Positions 35,699 to 47,411 of a DNA stretch of 64,000 nt are shown piece by piece; positions within the stretch are counted from its first letter, which is position 1, and each line of letters begins with the position of its first letter. The notes below the pieces were generated by a model that had not been told where the DNA came from, did no database searches, and worked only from the letters and a program-made list of their open reading frames with translations. Origin of the DNA: Phoronis australis (lineage: Eukaryota > Phoronida > Phoronidae); the NCBI GenBank assembly GCA_002633005.1, contig NMRA01000468.1, positions 64,001 through 128,000 on the forward strand, written 5' to 3'. The position numbers and the translations under genes are program-made.

Positions 35699-36692
35699 CC
35701 ACGATAGTCTTGTCTACATTCCGGCTAGCGACCTTGATAAAATGGCCACCAGGTGTTCGTTATAACAATCATGAATCTTTCATCAAAGACGTTCTTCCAA
35801 GGAAGACGAAGAATACCTGTTGGGTATAATTTCCGTGCATACGTTTATGAAATTACTCCATGATTCTAAAACAGCTGTGTGGTTTCATTGAGTAATAATT
35901 AGAATTTAAAAACACTTTAAGAAGTGCAACAAAGCTAGCACTGACTATAGCTCTGATTTAGACTACAAACACAAAGACGCCACAGCGTTAGCATTGTTTG
36001 GCTCTGGTATATGATTAGCGGGAATCTTGAGGTGGAGCGGAACTGGGCACATGTAAAAAATCAACGTTGATTGTTCTTTTGACAATCCAAGCTTCCTTAT
36101 GTGATCGGGACTATCAGCAAATTCAAAATGAGACATTTACATGTTTATTCAGAAGTACAATGACTATCCAGTCGGGGTATGTACCCGCGCAGTACGTTTG
36201 TAATTGTCTCAGTCGTGTCTACCCAGCCAGTTTTTTGTTCTGCCTCTTGTGTGTTTCCTTTTGCCTCTGAGGAAAAATAGTTGTAAACTTACCTGCTAAA
36301 ACTTGAACCAATAAAATCAATGCACAAACCTGTAAAAATAAAAAAAATCATTTCTGTTGAAAATGTTAAATTTTGGCGGCCATTCAGGATCTTTATCTAT
36401 TTTTGTACTGCTGAGCTAAAGAAGTGGGGATCGTGTGCAGTCTTCTCCGCAAACGCCGATGAACTCGCCAAAGCGTTAGTATGGCTTGTCGATTTTAGAC
36501 TCACTGGGTGGACTGCATAGTGGATTTCTCATATAGCAGTTTTGTAACGTAACAAATATAGCGAACGCTTTTTTAGCTTTGCAATGTTTTCACTTGTAGG
36601 TATAGCCTACAAATGGTCCGATGTTCATTTGTTGTGCAAATAAACAATGACGTTGCGTCTGTTACTTTCTTAACACAAGTATTCTTCGTAAT

Positions 36693-36939
36693 CCGGGGTC
36701 TGTTTTATGAAAAGTCACTTACGACTCGAGACAGGCGATCTTAAGCTCCAAAGTAATTTTGAGCGCAGTGAAAAAAAAATATTTTACGGAAATTACAACA
36801 GTAGGCAGAAGTTACGTCTTTATTCTCAGAAACTTGCATTTTTGGTCAAATGATAATTATTTTTTTGAAATACTTGTGTAGAACTTAAAAGGTCGCACTG
36901 ACCTCTTAAAAGTCACTGTTGATGAAACAGGCCCCTGGC
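36693..36939. mobile_element. MITE, GGCCTGTTYCA family, copy 2
   Basis: CCGGGGTCTGTTTTATGAAAAGTCACTT on the left is complementary to AGTCACTGTTGATGAAACAGGCCCCTGG on the right, the same end type as 6,710-6,966. It lies within the unit A segment absent from unit B. Confidence 0.7.
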
Positions 36940-38716
36940 TACACTTAATATCATTTGGTAGGCTAAAAAGATGTTAAGACTACGACAAGTTCACTACAAT
37001 CTGCAAACATTTTGTAAAACTCCGGTTTCGCATTCTCCGGCACAACACTGACCTGCAGCGGAGTAAACGTGCAGAATTGAAATTTCCTTTTTTACTTTAG
37101 CATCGATTTTTAAATTTCTTCCATTATGATGCTATTTGCTACTTGCTCGAATTCGCCATTATACTTGAAAACTACTATGGTTCTGCACCTTTTGTACACG
37201 CGCGCTTTCACGTTTGTGTTGTTGAAATGAATTCTAAAACCGGGGTAATTGTATCCTAAACAACAATGCGCAACATTTAATTTTGAAGCCTCACCAAAGT
37301 GTGCAAGTAATAAATTACTCGTCCAGACAGGGCACTAGATTGTACAGATTTCATCCGTAGCTATTGTATTTTGACAAACTATTCTCCTTGTCCAAATTTC
37401 AATAAAAATATACTTACTGCAACAGCTCGAATCATTTTTGCAACTGAAGGACAACTAGTGCCATACAAAGCTGTCAACAGACTATTTATAATAAGGACAA
37501 CGTTGTTGCTGTAATGATTTAATTTCACAAAATAGCATTTAGACAGGCTTTAATAGACAATTGCGTCCCGGATTAGATTAGATTTTTGTTTGGTTTGTTC
37601 AAAACACAGAACTATGTAAATAGTCGTTTCTGAAGATAATCGGTTCTACATTGTACGCCTGTGTTGTAATGTGACTGCAGGCTACGGTTATTACTGAGAA
37701 CAGACTTGAGCAGAAACCATTTCTTGTGCATGCCTGTCGTGATGTTGTTTGTCTGTAGGCGAACTTGCAAAATTCACAGTGAGCGTTCTGCAATTTCAAT
37801 TTATCTCATAAGACAGGCTTAATTAAAAGTTGTTTAAATAGAGCAACTTCACGTGGAATTGTGCATTGCGAGTGCGCATCTGTATTCCACTTTCGTAAAC
37901 GCGCCCTGATGGGAACGCGTTATTGGGCCAAAGGTAAGCTTTTGTGAATTCGAAAAAGCAGGAAGCCTACTTTAAAAATTTAGATTTTATAAAGACCTCT
38001 TCAATGATTTAAGTGACTTTATAATTCATTTAACAACAAGATTTAGGAATAATGTGTTTTAAAGTTTTCTTCAGTACAAAATTACGTAAACATGAATGAC
38101 GTTTTTGATTTTGACTTGGTATTGTGCCAACCGTCCACTCCCAGAGACGGTATTCGTCTTTGCTACTCGTCAATAGATGTCGTTTATGTCACACAAATCG
38201 TGTCGCTGACGCTGGCCGAGGAAATTTGTTGGTCTGCAAATTTAAGAACGCGAGGTTGGTAAATGGTGTGAGGACGGTATTCTATTGTAACGGTATTGTT
38301 CATTTTCATATGTTGATGATGAGTAAATAAACGTGACCGTCTCGTGTGACTCGATTTTAGTCCACCTGTCTAGACTTAGCCACCAAAATCGGACTGCAAG
38401 CCACAACAAGTCCGCTTTCCATAACAGACCACTTAACGTTATGAAATTGGTCACAAATTATGAGTTAGTCAAAATATCTGAATCAGCGCTCGACTTTTAA
38501 CGAGCTTTTTTCAGAGCTGCGCCGCCCATGGTGTAAAAGTTCGTCGACCAAAAAGGTCGATTCGAATCGCCATAGCGCCACCCTTGTAAATGCCTGAGTG
38601 TGGAGCCACTAGGTTCAGGATCAGGCCTGCCAATCGTGCATCCGCGCCGAATTCCTGTGCAGTTTGTGGACTTTTGTCTTGTTTACTTCACTTTTTGTTT
38701 CACTGAGGCGGATCAT

Positions 38717-39150
38717 TTTTGAGAGGGGAATAGGGCCGATATTCGGCTCCAAAATCGACGGATTGAGGGCCCTGTCCTTTTTGGAAAGAAAAATGAATCG
38801 TGTTTCAACTCATAGTCATGAAAACATAGCCTGGCTGCGATCGAAGATTCTTCGGTCGTAATTGCTATGATGCTCGGCAACCGAGATGCGACAATTATAA
38901 TATGATCTAACTTTTCGAAAATATTTATAAATTTTACACGGCCATATTTTCCATCGTCGCGGCATATGACAACGACCCAACGCTTCCGATTCTGAACCTC
39001 CTTAGGGATTGTAAAACAAGACAGTTGAGAGTGCGTATTTTTTCAGCCGTTCAAGCAAAGCGGAAAACGCTGTGCCGATAAGCCAACAGAGCTATCGTAG
39101 CGAGCCTCGTTTTGGAACGCGCCTCCTGACGGCGTGAATTAGGTCTATAC
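38717..39150 (+). repeat. 430-bp dispersed repeat, copy 2
   Basis: Matches 22,693-23,121 over its length. It lies between duplication units A and B, ending where similarity of B to A begins. Confidence 0.85.
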
Positions 39151-39660
39151 AAGCTGTATCAAGAGTTCTCCACAAAATCTTTGTCAACTAGGGAGTTTTA
39201 GAAAAGGAATATCCATGTCAACAATTTTTTGAAACGGATTATCAGTCCATGTCAACAGGATAGCTGTTTTTAGAGTTGCCATGAGAAAGGTTCAAAACAT
39301 CCACCCAATGGAGCAAGATTTTGCTAACTATATGTTGCAGCTACGGAGGCCCAAAGAGGACATCGCGCGTTTCTTTTTTAATAATTTCGGGATTTCGAGC
39401 TCTAATAGTCCTTGCAGGTACATCAAATCCGCATTTAAACAGGCCTTTCAACTGTTTTTACCTCTGTTGCGTGCATTTTGGAGGTTCAAACAAGCTAAAC
39501 ATTGTTGAATTGGATTCCGCAATATGCTGTTTGGGTTAATTTTCTACTGGAAAGAACACAAAACCACTTCTACATTCTTCTCAAAAGTTACTGAAAAAGA
39601 ATTAAGATTCTGTTCACAGCACTAGAAGGCGCGACCAACATCCAAGCTAGTATTAGTAGA

Positions 39661-39800
39661 GGCAGTGTGGCCTAGTGGGCTGCATGTTCGCCTCCTGTTT
39701 TCATTGTCGTGGATTCAAATCTGCTAGACCCTTGAGTCAAACCTCTGTACCCTCAACTCGGTCTGAATTTGTGTTGATGTGTGTAATATGTAATTAGTAA
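39661..39800 (+). mobile_element. tRNA-derived SINE
   Basis: The head has pol III box A (TGGCCTAGTGG at 39,668) and box B (GGATTCAAATC at 39,711) at tRNA-like spacing, but the cloverleaf is not maintained. A non-tRNA body follows. Its 3' end was not defined. Confidence 0.6.
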
Positions 39801-41074
39801 TAAACGAAAAATGGTTTCAGGTGCTTGGTGCAATTTGGGCCTGGCTGAGCGGACTGTGTACGTCTGATGAAACGTGTAACAGGTCACCTGTACTATGCTT
39901 TGTTCAAGAAAGTGTTGGTAGTGTAAATACAAGAACATTGTCTTACTGGGTGACAAAACAAGAGTAGCTTCACTCATTAGTTGTCAATTGAGAATGGAAT
40001 CTTATATATAGCAGTGTTCCCCCAGTATGAAGCTCCTGCGTTCCGTAGGCAAAAACTTGCGACTCATTTGCAACGAGAAATGACTTCGCCGATGGAACGA
40101 TGACAGTGATGTGAGATTATCATTACAACCTAACCGACCGATCACTTCAGTGGTCGCCACTTTGCTAAAGTGCGCTAGTAAGGTCCCAGGCATACTCGCG
40201 AAACACTCACGGGATTTTACGTAAATATATAATATAAAAATAGATGTTGAAATGTCGTGCTGTTGCCTATGGTTAAAAAGAGTAAAATAGTATACAGTAA
40301 AACGACGACCGTCGGTACTAAAATGTATTAAAATATTTCCCACGTTTCGAGCAGTACGCTCTTTATCGAGGGAATGACACAAGTAATTTTATGTAGTCTT
40401 GCCTGATCTCAATTTTCACGAGTTTCTCGCGTCACGACCCTTTCAGTGAAACAAGCCGGCAAACGGGTGTTTTCCATTACGGTATAATATATATTTCCAT
40501 GATTGTGGTCGCAATATATCTACCTTCCTTCGCGTACAGGCCGTGCCGTTCATCGGGTTAAAAGAAGAAAACACGAACATAAATAATCGTGAATGAGTAC
40601 TTAAATAGTTCTCACGGTAACGCATTCTTGCCGTATTCATTTAAAAAGAAATTCATGTCCCCTGTGTGTTAAAAATACAAAACAGACAAAAGAAAAATTT
40701 AATCGTGTCCATGCATGGGCGATAACATCATAACAGAGTGATTGATGGGAATCGTAAACCAAAGACAGATGAGCATTGTGAATGCTTTTATCAAGAGTGT
40801 CGCTTAGCCAAATGGGAAAGTACATGAAATAAAGTACGCCCGTGCTTCCCCTGTTTCAGATCTATCCTTCCCGTGTGATGAAGCAGGCTTCACACCCGTC
40901 CGTCATTCCTATTTTTCAGTTCGTCACATTGGAACTTCCGTGCTTCCCGTCTTATGATGTAGAATGTTGTAATTTTTGTGAGTTTGGGGTGACGAGAACT
41001 TAAGTACGCGCAATTTTGGCACGTAATTTGAACTTTGAAAATCTCGGTATACAGTTTTTAAAAGCATATAATAA

Positions 41075-41550
41075 ATGATCTGCGAGCAAGCATTCCATAC
41101 GTATTTTTCACCGTTGGCCAATAATACAGAATCAGCTCAAGGTGTGTTCGGGCTTGTGTGGGTGAATCATTTGCTTAGCAGCCAAACGACTACTGTACAT
41201 ACCAAATGTGTCAGTGTTGGTACTGATGGTAAAGAAGCTGCTGATTACCTTGCAAAGCAAGAAACAAGTACACCCTGTTTTTCACCAGAACCCTGCACAC
41301 CAGTCTCATATAAGTATTGCAGGCCAAAGGTAAAACAGTGGGACAGGCGTATAAATTGTCAGCGGATGCAAGGAGACAAACTAAATTTATTTTTCTTTTC
41401 CAAGTCCTGTTGAGCCAAAGGGTTCCAAAATACTCTTAAGCTTAGGCTGGCTAGTCGACATGTGATCCAAGTAATTATGGGCACTGGAACTTAGCTCATC
41501 AACGAAAAATCACACAGCATGTGACCTGTTCAAACTGCATTATGTTTGTC
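41075..41550 (+). mobile_element. LINE remnant: RNase H domain and C-terminal tail
   Basis: An open frame to 41,413 contains GTDGKEAADYLAKQETSTP, then PEPCTPVSYKYCRPKVKQW. This matches the G-N-E-x-A-D-x-L-A-K and G-P-E-P...W signature of the RNase H domain in I/Jockey-type LINE ORF2 proteins. Shifted frames to about 41,550 recall the C-terminal G-H...C-x2-C tail. Catalytic residues upstream and the reverse transcriptase are missing, so this is a dead fragment. Confidence 0.7.
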
Positions 41551-41993
41551 CACCTCGCCGTTCCCGGCTAACTTTCACCCATCGCGTAATCATTTATAAT
41601 CAACACTTATAAGTATGCGACGTTTTCATAAACATTGGCACACCTGTCCCGTACAGAAAGCATTCTTTAATTTTCTCAAAAAATACCTAGTGCAGCCATA
41701 AGTCGCATTTCAGGGGGCAATCCGTTTTTGGTACATCGCTCAAATTGTGGTCGGGCACCCTTATGACATCCGGTAGCGCTGTTACATTGCATTCTACCGT
41801 CTGCCGCTCGACGTGACTGTAACGTCACAGTACCAAAAAGTTGGGTTCAATGTTAACACTACTAGTCCATGGTTCAATGACTGCAGTGACGGTCAACACA
41901 TTTTAACTGGTAAACAATAGGTAAACGTTTGAATTTTGTGGGAAAATCGTGATTTGCGGTAGTAAAAACACGGCAACCGTAACGGCACAACCC

Positions 41994-42000
41994 TTTAAAA
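41994..42000 (+). promoter_or_regulatory. TATA-like box, peptide gene B
   Basis: TTTAAAA at the position of gene A's TATAAAA, 68 bp before the gene B start, within the conserved GGCAACCGTAACGGC block. Confidence 0.5.
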
Positions 42001-42061
42001 TGGTCGCCGTCGTTTACCAGACAGTCATACACTAACAGAAAGGCGTACTTTACTGAGCATG

Positions 42062-44754
42062 ATGAAACTGGTGAGGCATTTTTCGGGTTGGTCAAACAGT
42101 CTTGTGCAGCGGCTCCCAAAACTAAACTGCACCTGCGTAATATTTCGAAGAAACCGCACTTGCATACTATTTCGAAGAAACTGAAGCTACAAAAAATCAT
42201 AGCGGTGTGTGTTGATTGTCCGTAAGAGGGCACTTGTTTAGATTGTTTTTTGTCAGGTAATCGTGAAAATACTTGCTTTCGACTAAGCAAATTGTGTGGA
42301 TAGTTATTTTGCACTGTAAACTCTTAGATGTGCATATGAGGATTTGGTGTCAATGATTAGTGATAGTTACAGTATTGAGGGTGCATCCTCTAAAGTTTAG
42401 TGGTAAATTTAATAAATAAATAAATTCTTGTATATTTTAAAACTAAAATATGTTAAAGAGACATTACCATTTTTCGACCGCGTCTTGGGATTGTTGCTGA
42501 ATATGACAGAACTTTTGAAGTTATTAGCTTTGACCACAGCTATAAAACAACAACATTCGAAATCAAGGCAGGTGACTTTAGGAATTATATTCGCTGTGTC
42601 ATTTATCGAGTGGGATTTAGAGCCTCCTGCGCAGACGGTTAGGTTAGTTCCCAGTCCAGTGGCCGATTTAGAGGGGGACGGGAGCCATGGCCCCTTCTAA
42701 AATTCTCCCAGATTCCATTTGGAAGTTTGGGTGTGCAAATGTTTGACGGACAAAATCTGGCTGATACCCTGCCCTGCCCCCCCCCCTCCTCTATCTCAAA
42801 ATCCTGGATCCGCCTCTGCAATTATTCTTGTCACACTGAAGTCATAAATTCCAAATGTCACGAACAGGCAGATGTAACTCGACTGACTTTAGTCTACGCC
42901 ACCTCAAGACTATTAAACAGCTGCGAACGACGAGTCGCTAATGTATCCCTAAAACTATATGACCTCGGGTAGTCTAGTACCCTCCAAAATATTTCCGCAA
43001 GGGGAGCCTTTAATATTAAGTTGACCTAAAGTGATGGCTTGACGAGGATATACTTTCATGAGTCACTAAAATAATCTTCCAAGATTGGTTTTTCTCGTGG
43101 ACTCTTCGTGAATTTCATAGAAAAGCTGTTGAAGAGCCATCTATAAACTTTTTTGCTTATTTTTATTGTCAGACAAATATTATTTTGTAGGTGTTCACAT
43201 GCGCGCTGCTCGTCTGTTTCGTCGGGCTGCTCCGAGCTGAAACGGAAGGAGTGTACGAAGTAAACGAGGACGATGTTGAAGTAAACGATCGTTCTTTGGA
43301 CGAAGGTGTTGATGAAAATGAAGATGGTGATAACATCGCTCGCTCACTAGAGGATGCTGACGAAGAAGACGATGGATCTGAGATGGCCGTTCGTTCCGAA
43401 AGCGAGGCAGACGACAAAGATGGTGAAGTAGATGATAAAGAGACGGTCCTTACTGAGCGGCGGGGGAAGAGTAAGAAATGTAGAACGAGAAGATCCGTCA
43501 CCGTTTTTGTTAGATTCAGAGGACGTCTGTACAGGCTCAAGAGACCAATTGTGGGAACAGTTTGTCTCCAACGTGGGTGAGTAAATTCTTGCTATAGGCC
43601 TATTTACAAACATCTCGAATAAGAAGCAGTTCACTTGGGTGTGCTATGCGTGCTGCATGCCTAATAGCCCAGACTGTGCTCTCACTCGGAATCACCACTT
43701 ACGCGGAAAAGTGTCTATTACCACAATTTACCATTTTATGACATGTACTCGCATGCGTGTTGTCACCATCGTTAAGCCTTTTTGTGGCAGTGCTCGTCGT
43801 ATTTATTTAACTGACAGTTTTAAAAAAATACGAGGAAATGAAAGATAAACCTTTTAAAACTTGCCTTGAAAAGCAAACAAAGGTTGTGAGACGGTGTCCA
43901 GAGGGCCCGGGGTAGCGCTTAAGGGATCTGTGGCCGGTTGCATGAATTATTTCAATTCTAGGGGACTCAGTTACGTTTCAGGGGAATTGCGGACTTTGTG
44001 CATACACGGATTGTTCTCTCTTCTGCTATTTTCCTTCATTGCAACTCAGTTAAGGTTTAGCTTTGATAGACACCGATAGTAAATTGTATGGTATAGGGAC
44101 CTTTTCACTGATGCAACGCCTCTGTTTTACTTTCATTGAATTTTCAGCTATATTTTTAGAAAATGTTATGAAGTAAAAGGGAATTCATAACAAAAGTAAA
44201 ATGATAGGAAATGTAACGTTGACGAGCTAACAAAATCTACAAAGGCTCTGAAAATTTAGGGACCATAGTTTCATGCAATCGGCCACTGGTACTTGAGTGT
44301 GATAAAACCTACAAATATGTCTGGACACAGGCCTACTAGATTACCTCAAGCAGGCGTGACTACATCACGTGTAGTGGCGGATCCGGTGAGTGTTCAGGGG
44401 ATGTAAGCACCTCTGAATAGCCATCTCCTCTTCAAAAACGCACTTTCTATCGTTATACTGTCGATAAAATCTTAGATTCTACACTGATTTGCTGGAATGA
44501 ACAACGATAACATATTGACGCAATGATGTCGCAGTTATCATTTTAGGTTACCGTTGCGTGAAATTTTCCTATTAATTTGCACTTATATGAATAGTTACAT
44601 TGGTGTAATTCTAGCTTCATGTACTTGCAGAGCAAGATGCAGAAGATTCTGGTTTTTCCGAGGCAGATGTCGCCAACGCTATCTTCGCTTCCATGTCCGC
44701 ATTCGCAACTTCAGGGTCGGCCTGCACATCCCGCTTTGCCTCTGCCGACGCTAA
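42062..44754 (+). CDS. secreted acidic-pro/Arg-rich six-Cys peptide precursor, gene B
   Basis: Coding exons 42062-42070, 43191-43576 and 44631-44754 give 172 aa; an in-frame ATG directly before could add one Met. The organisation is identical to gene A: Met-Lys-Leu micro-exon, signal core VFTCALLVCFVGLLRA, acidic propeptide (shorter than A by about 15 residues), basic switch (RRGKSKKC, RTRR as a furin-type site), then SVTVFVRFRGRLYRL. A 40-residue Arg-rich last exon ends PLCLCRR. All six Cys keep gene A's spacing. The last exon differs from A by about ten non-synonymous and four synonymous changes by hand count. Donors are GTGAGG and GTGAGT; acceptors are TTTTGTAG and ACTTGCAG. A MITE lies in intron 1. 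Secretion and host defence are inferred. Confidence 0.82.
42657..42818. mobile_element. MITE with CAGTGGCSGAT ends in gene B intron 1
   Basis: Starts CAGTGGCCGATTTAGAGG and ends ATCCTGGATCCGCCTCTG, complementary termini with inner C/G runs. Absent from the corresponding intron of gene A. Confidence 0.75.
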
Positions 44755-44951
44755 AGAACTGGAAAGCGACCGCGCTGTTCGACACCGAATACGTATTATC
44801 AAGAGTGAAATTATCTTCACAGTGCAGTTTGCTACAGTTGTTTCAACAGATCTTACAACACATGTAGCCATATTCGAATCTTTGTCTTTGTTTTCATTTC
44901 ATCTAAAAATTATATCTTGACGTATGACAGAGAATGACACGTCCACATTAT

Positions 44952-44957
44952 AATAAA
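44952..44957 (+). terminator. AATAAA poly(A) signal, peptide gene B
   Basis: About 200 nt after the stop, matching the signal of gene A. Confidence 0.65.
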
Positions 44958-45553
44958 TGCAGTTTTCATTGTGCAATGTCATTCCTTTCACTGGCGCAGA
45001 TGCGGGGAGTCCGGGGAGTCTCTCAGCCATTTTTGTATTACTATAATCGAACGATTTAGAATACGGTACCCCTTATGTCTGTCCATTGTCAAGACTCCGT
45101 CTGGTCGTTATCTTGGGTCTGCCTCGGTCTCTTTCAATGTATTTGGGTATTTAAAAAGATACTTAGAAAACTCACTTACACAAGACGATCATACTGGTTA
45201 TCGAAAGTTCTTGATTTCCAGCCAAAAACATTCGCATTCATCACAAAGCACGCGCTTGCCTTGCTGATTAGTATAACTGTCTACACCTTGGTTACAGAAC
45301 ATTTGATTTATCCAAGTACTTACTTCAATTCATTAAACTATATGTTTTTAAAAACTTTGGTTTTCGGGTCGTATTATGTGCCCAGAAATAATTCCCAGGT
45401 GTCCATATTAACAAAGGTAGCAATGTTGGTCGTAGCTAAGACAAAGTTTTCTTGGCAAACAATTCATTAAAGTGCTTGAATATCTAAGCCTACTACAGTT
45501 ACGTTTACGTCAGCAGCGATGCTTTTCTTTCACAAAAAAATGTTTGTTGCCTT

Positions 45554-45570
45554 TATAAAACGTGACGTCA
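45554..45570 (+). promoter_or_regulatory. conserved TATA plus CRE-type palindrome, unit B
   Basis: TATAAAA, CG, TGACGTCA: the same element and spacing as at 35,682-35,698. Here the following ATGGCCGCC opens a 31-codon frame that is closed early in unit A, so a protein product is unlikely to be what conserves it. Confidence 0.45.
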
Positions 45571-45859
45571 CTACGAACGTCTTGTCTACATTCGGGCTAG
45601 CGAACTTAATAAAATGGCCGCCAGGTGTTTGTCATGGCATGAATCCTTCATCAAAGATGTTCTTCCAAGGAAATTGTCCTTGCTTCAATCCACAGATGTG
45701 ACAAATTGAAAAAACGTAGTCGTTACCTGACCACGAATATTTGTAGGGTATAATTTCTATGAAATTACTCTATGGTTCTAAAACAGCTGTGTGGTTTCAT
45801 TGGTTAAAAATTAAGAATTCAAAAACACTCTAAGAAGTGCAATGAAGCTAGACAATTAA

Positions 45860-45968
45860 ACAATACCCCGTAGGAAGCGGGGGGCACGCCCCCACCCCAC
45901 AAAAAAAATTCAGGCGTGAGGGTTAAACCGTGGCAACCGACATAGGCGTGGGGCCCGGGACAGGGTCC
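45860..45968. mobile_element. short GC-rich insertion in unit B
   Basis: TACCCCGTAGGAAGCGGGGGGC to GGCGTGGGGCCCGGGACAGG replaces the 1.3-kb segment found in unit A. The GC-rich ends around an AT-rich centre look like a small transposon relic. Confidence 0.4.
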
Positions 45969-47411
45969 TAAACAACAATGCGCAACATTCATTTTTGCAG
46001 CCCCACCAAAGTGTGCGAGTAGTAAATTACTCGGAGATTCCAGACAGGGAACTAAGGTTGTACAGATTTCATCCGTTGCGATTGTTTTTTGACAAACCAT
46101 TCTCCTTGCCCAACTTCCAATAAAAATATACTTACTGCAACAGCTCGAATCATTTTTGCAACTGATCGAAGGACAACTAGTGCCCTGCAAACTCAACACA
46201 CTATTTATAGGAGTGACAACGATGTTGCTGCAATGGTTTAATTTCACAAAATATCATTTAGTAGACAAGGATTTTTGTAAGTTTTTTTTAAACACAGAAC
46301 TATGTAAATAGTCGTTTCTGAAGATAATCGGGTCTACATTATATGTCTGTGTTGTAATGTGACTGCAGGACTACAGTCATCACAGATAATAAGCTTGAGC
46401 TGACACCATCTCTTGTGCGTGCCTGTCGTGAAATGGTTTGTCTGTTGGCGAACTTGCAAAATCGACAGTGAGTGTTCTGCAGTTTCGACTGACTTATCTC
46501 ATAAAACAGGCTTAATTAAAAGTTGTTTAAATAGAGCAGCTTCACGTGGCAATGCGGGGGCGCATCTGTATTCCACTTTCGTATACGCGCCCTGATGGGA
46601 ACGCGTTATTGGGCCAAGTAAGCCTTTGTGAATTTGAAAAAGGGGAAGCTTACTTTAAAAAATTAGATTCTTAAAAGACCTCTTCAATAATTTAAGTGAC
46701 TTTTAAATTCAGTTAAGAACAACATTTAGGAATGATGTGTTATAAAGTTTTCTTCAGTGCAAAATTACGCAATCATGAATTACGTTTTTGATTTTGACTT
46801 GGTAGTCTTGTAAAACCTTCCACTTCCCAGAGACGGTATTCGTCTTTGCTACTCGTCAATAGATGTCGTTCATCACACAAAAGGTGTCGCTGACAGACAA
46901 TTTCTAGAATTTACGCTAGCCGAGGCGCACGTGAAATTTGTTGGTCTGCAAATTTAAGAACGCGAGGTTGGTAAAAGGTGTGAGGACGGTATTCTATTGT
47001 AACGGTATTGTTCATTTTCAGAGGATGATGATGAGTTGATCTCCATGACCGTCTCGTGTGTCTCGATTTGAGTCCACTTGCGTATCTGTCGTATAGTCCG
47101 ATTACCTCTCGTCGTCAGTCTCCAAAGGTCGTCCGCCATCTTGTTTCGCGTGCAGCGCAACCACGCGGGACTTAGCGTTCCAATTTGGAGTGCTCGTCTG
47201 CACGTTAGGTACTAACCTCTCGGGAGAAACACGCGTGGAAGAACTGAGACTAAAATTAATGCNCACCACAGGGGGATGGGGGGGGCTAATGTCCTCCCCC
47301 CCCACTTTTTTCAGTGCTGCGCCGCCCATGCCCGTGGTGTAAAAGTTCGTCGACCAAAAAGATCGATCCGAATTGCCATAGCGCCACCCGCGTAAATGCC
47401 TAAGCGTGGTG

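Larger units (their letters stand above)
30610..38608 (+). repeat. segmental duplication unit A
   Basis: About 8.0 kb that realigns in order with 39,148-47,411. Anchors include TTGAATTGGATTCCGCAAT (30,879 and 39,506), GGTCGGGCACCCTTATGACATCC (32,383 and 41,750), the peptide-gene exons, the TGACGTCA element, AAACAACAATGCGCAACATT (37,258 and 45,970) and AAAGTTCGTCGACC near both ends. Unit A has about 1.3 kb at 35,940-37,250 that is replaced in B by a short GC-rich insert. Confidence 0.9.
39148..47411 (+). repeat. segmental duplication unit B
   Basis: About 8.3 kb paralogous to 30,610-38,608, in the same order and orientation but with many substitutions and indels, so the duplication is not recent. 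It carries its own SINE-like, LINE and MITE insertions. Confidence 0.9.

Noticed and set aside
45819-46247. 142-codon minus-strand frame in unit B
   Set aside because: It crosses a transposon relic and is not conserved in unit A.
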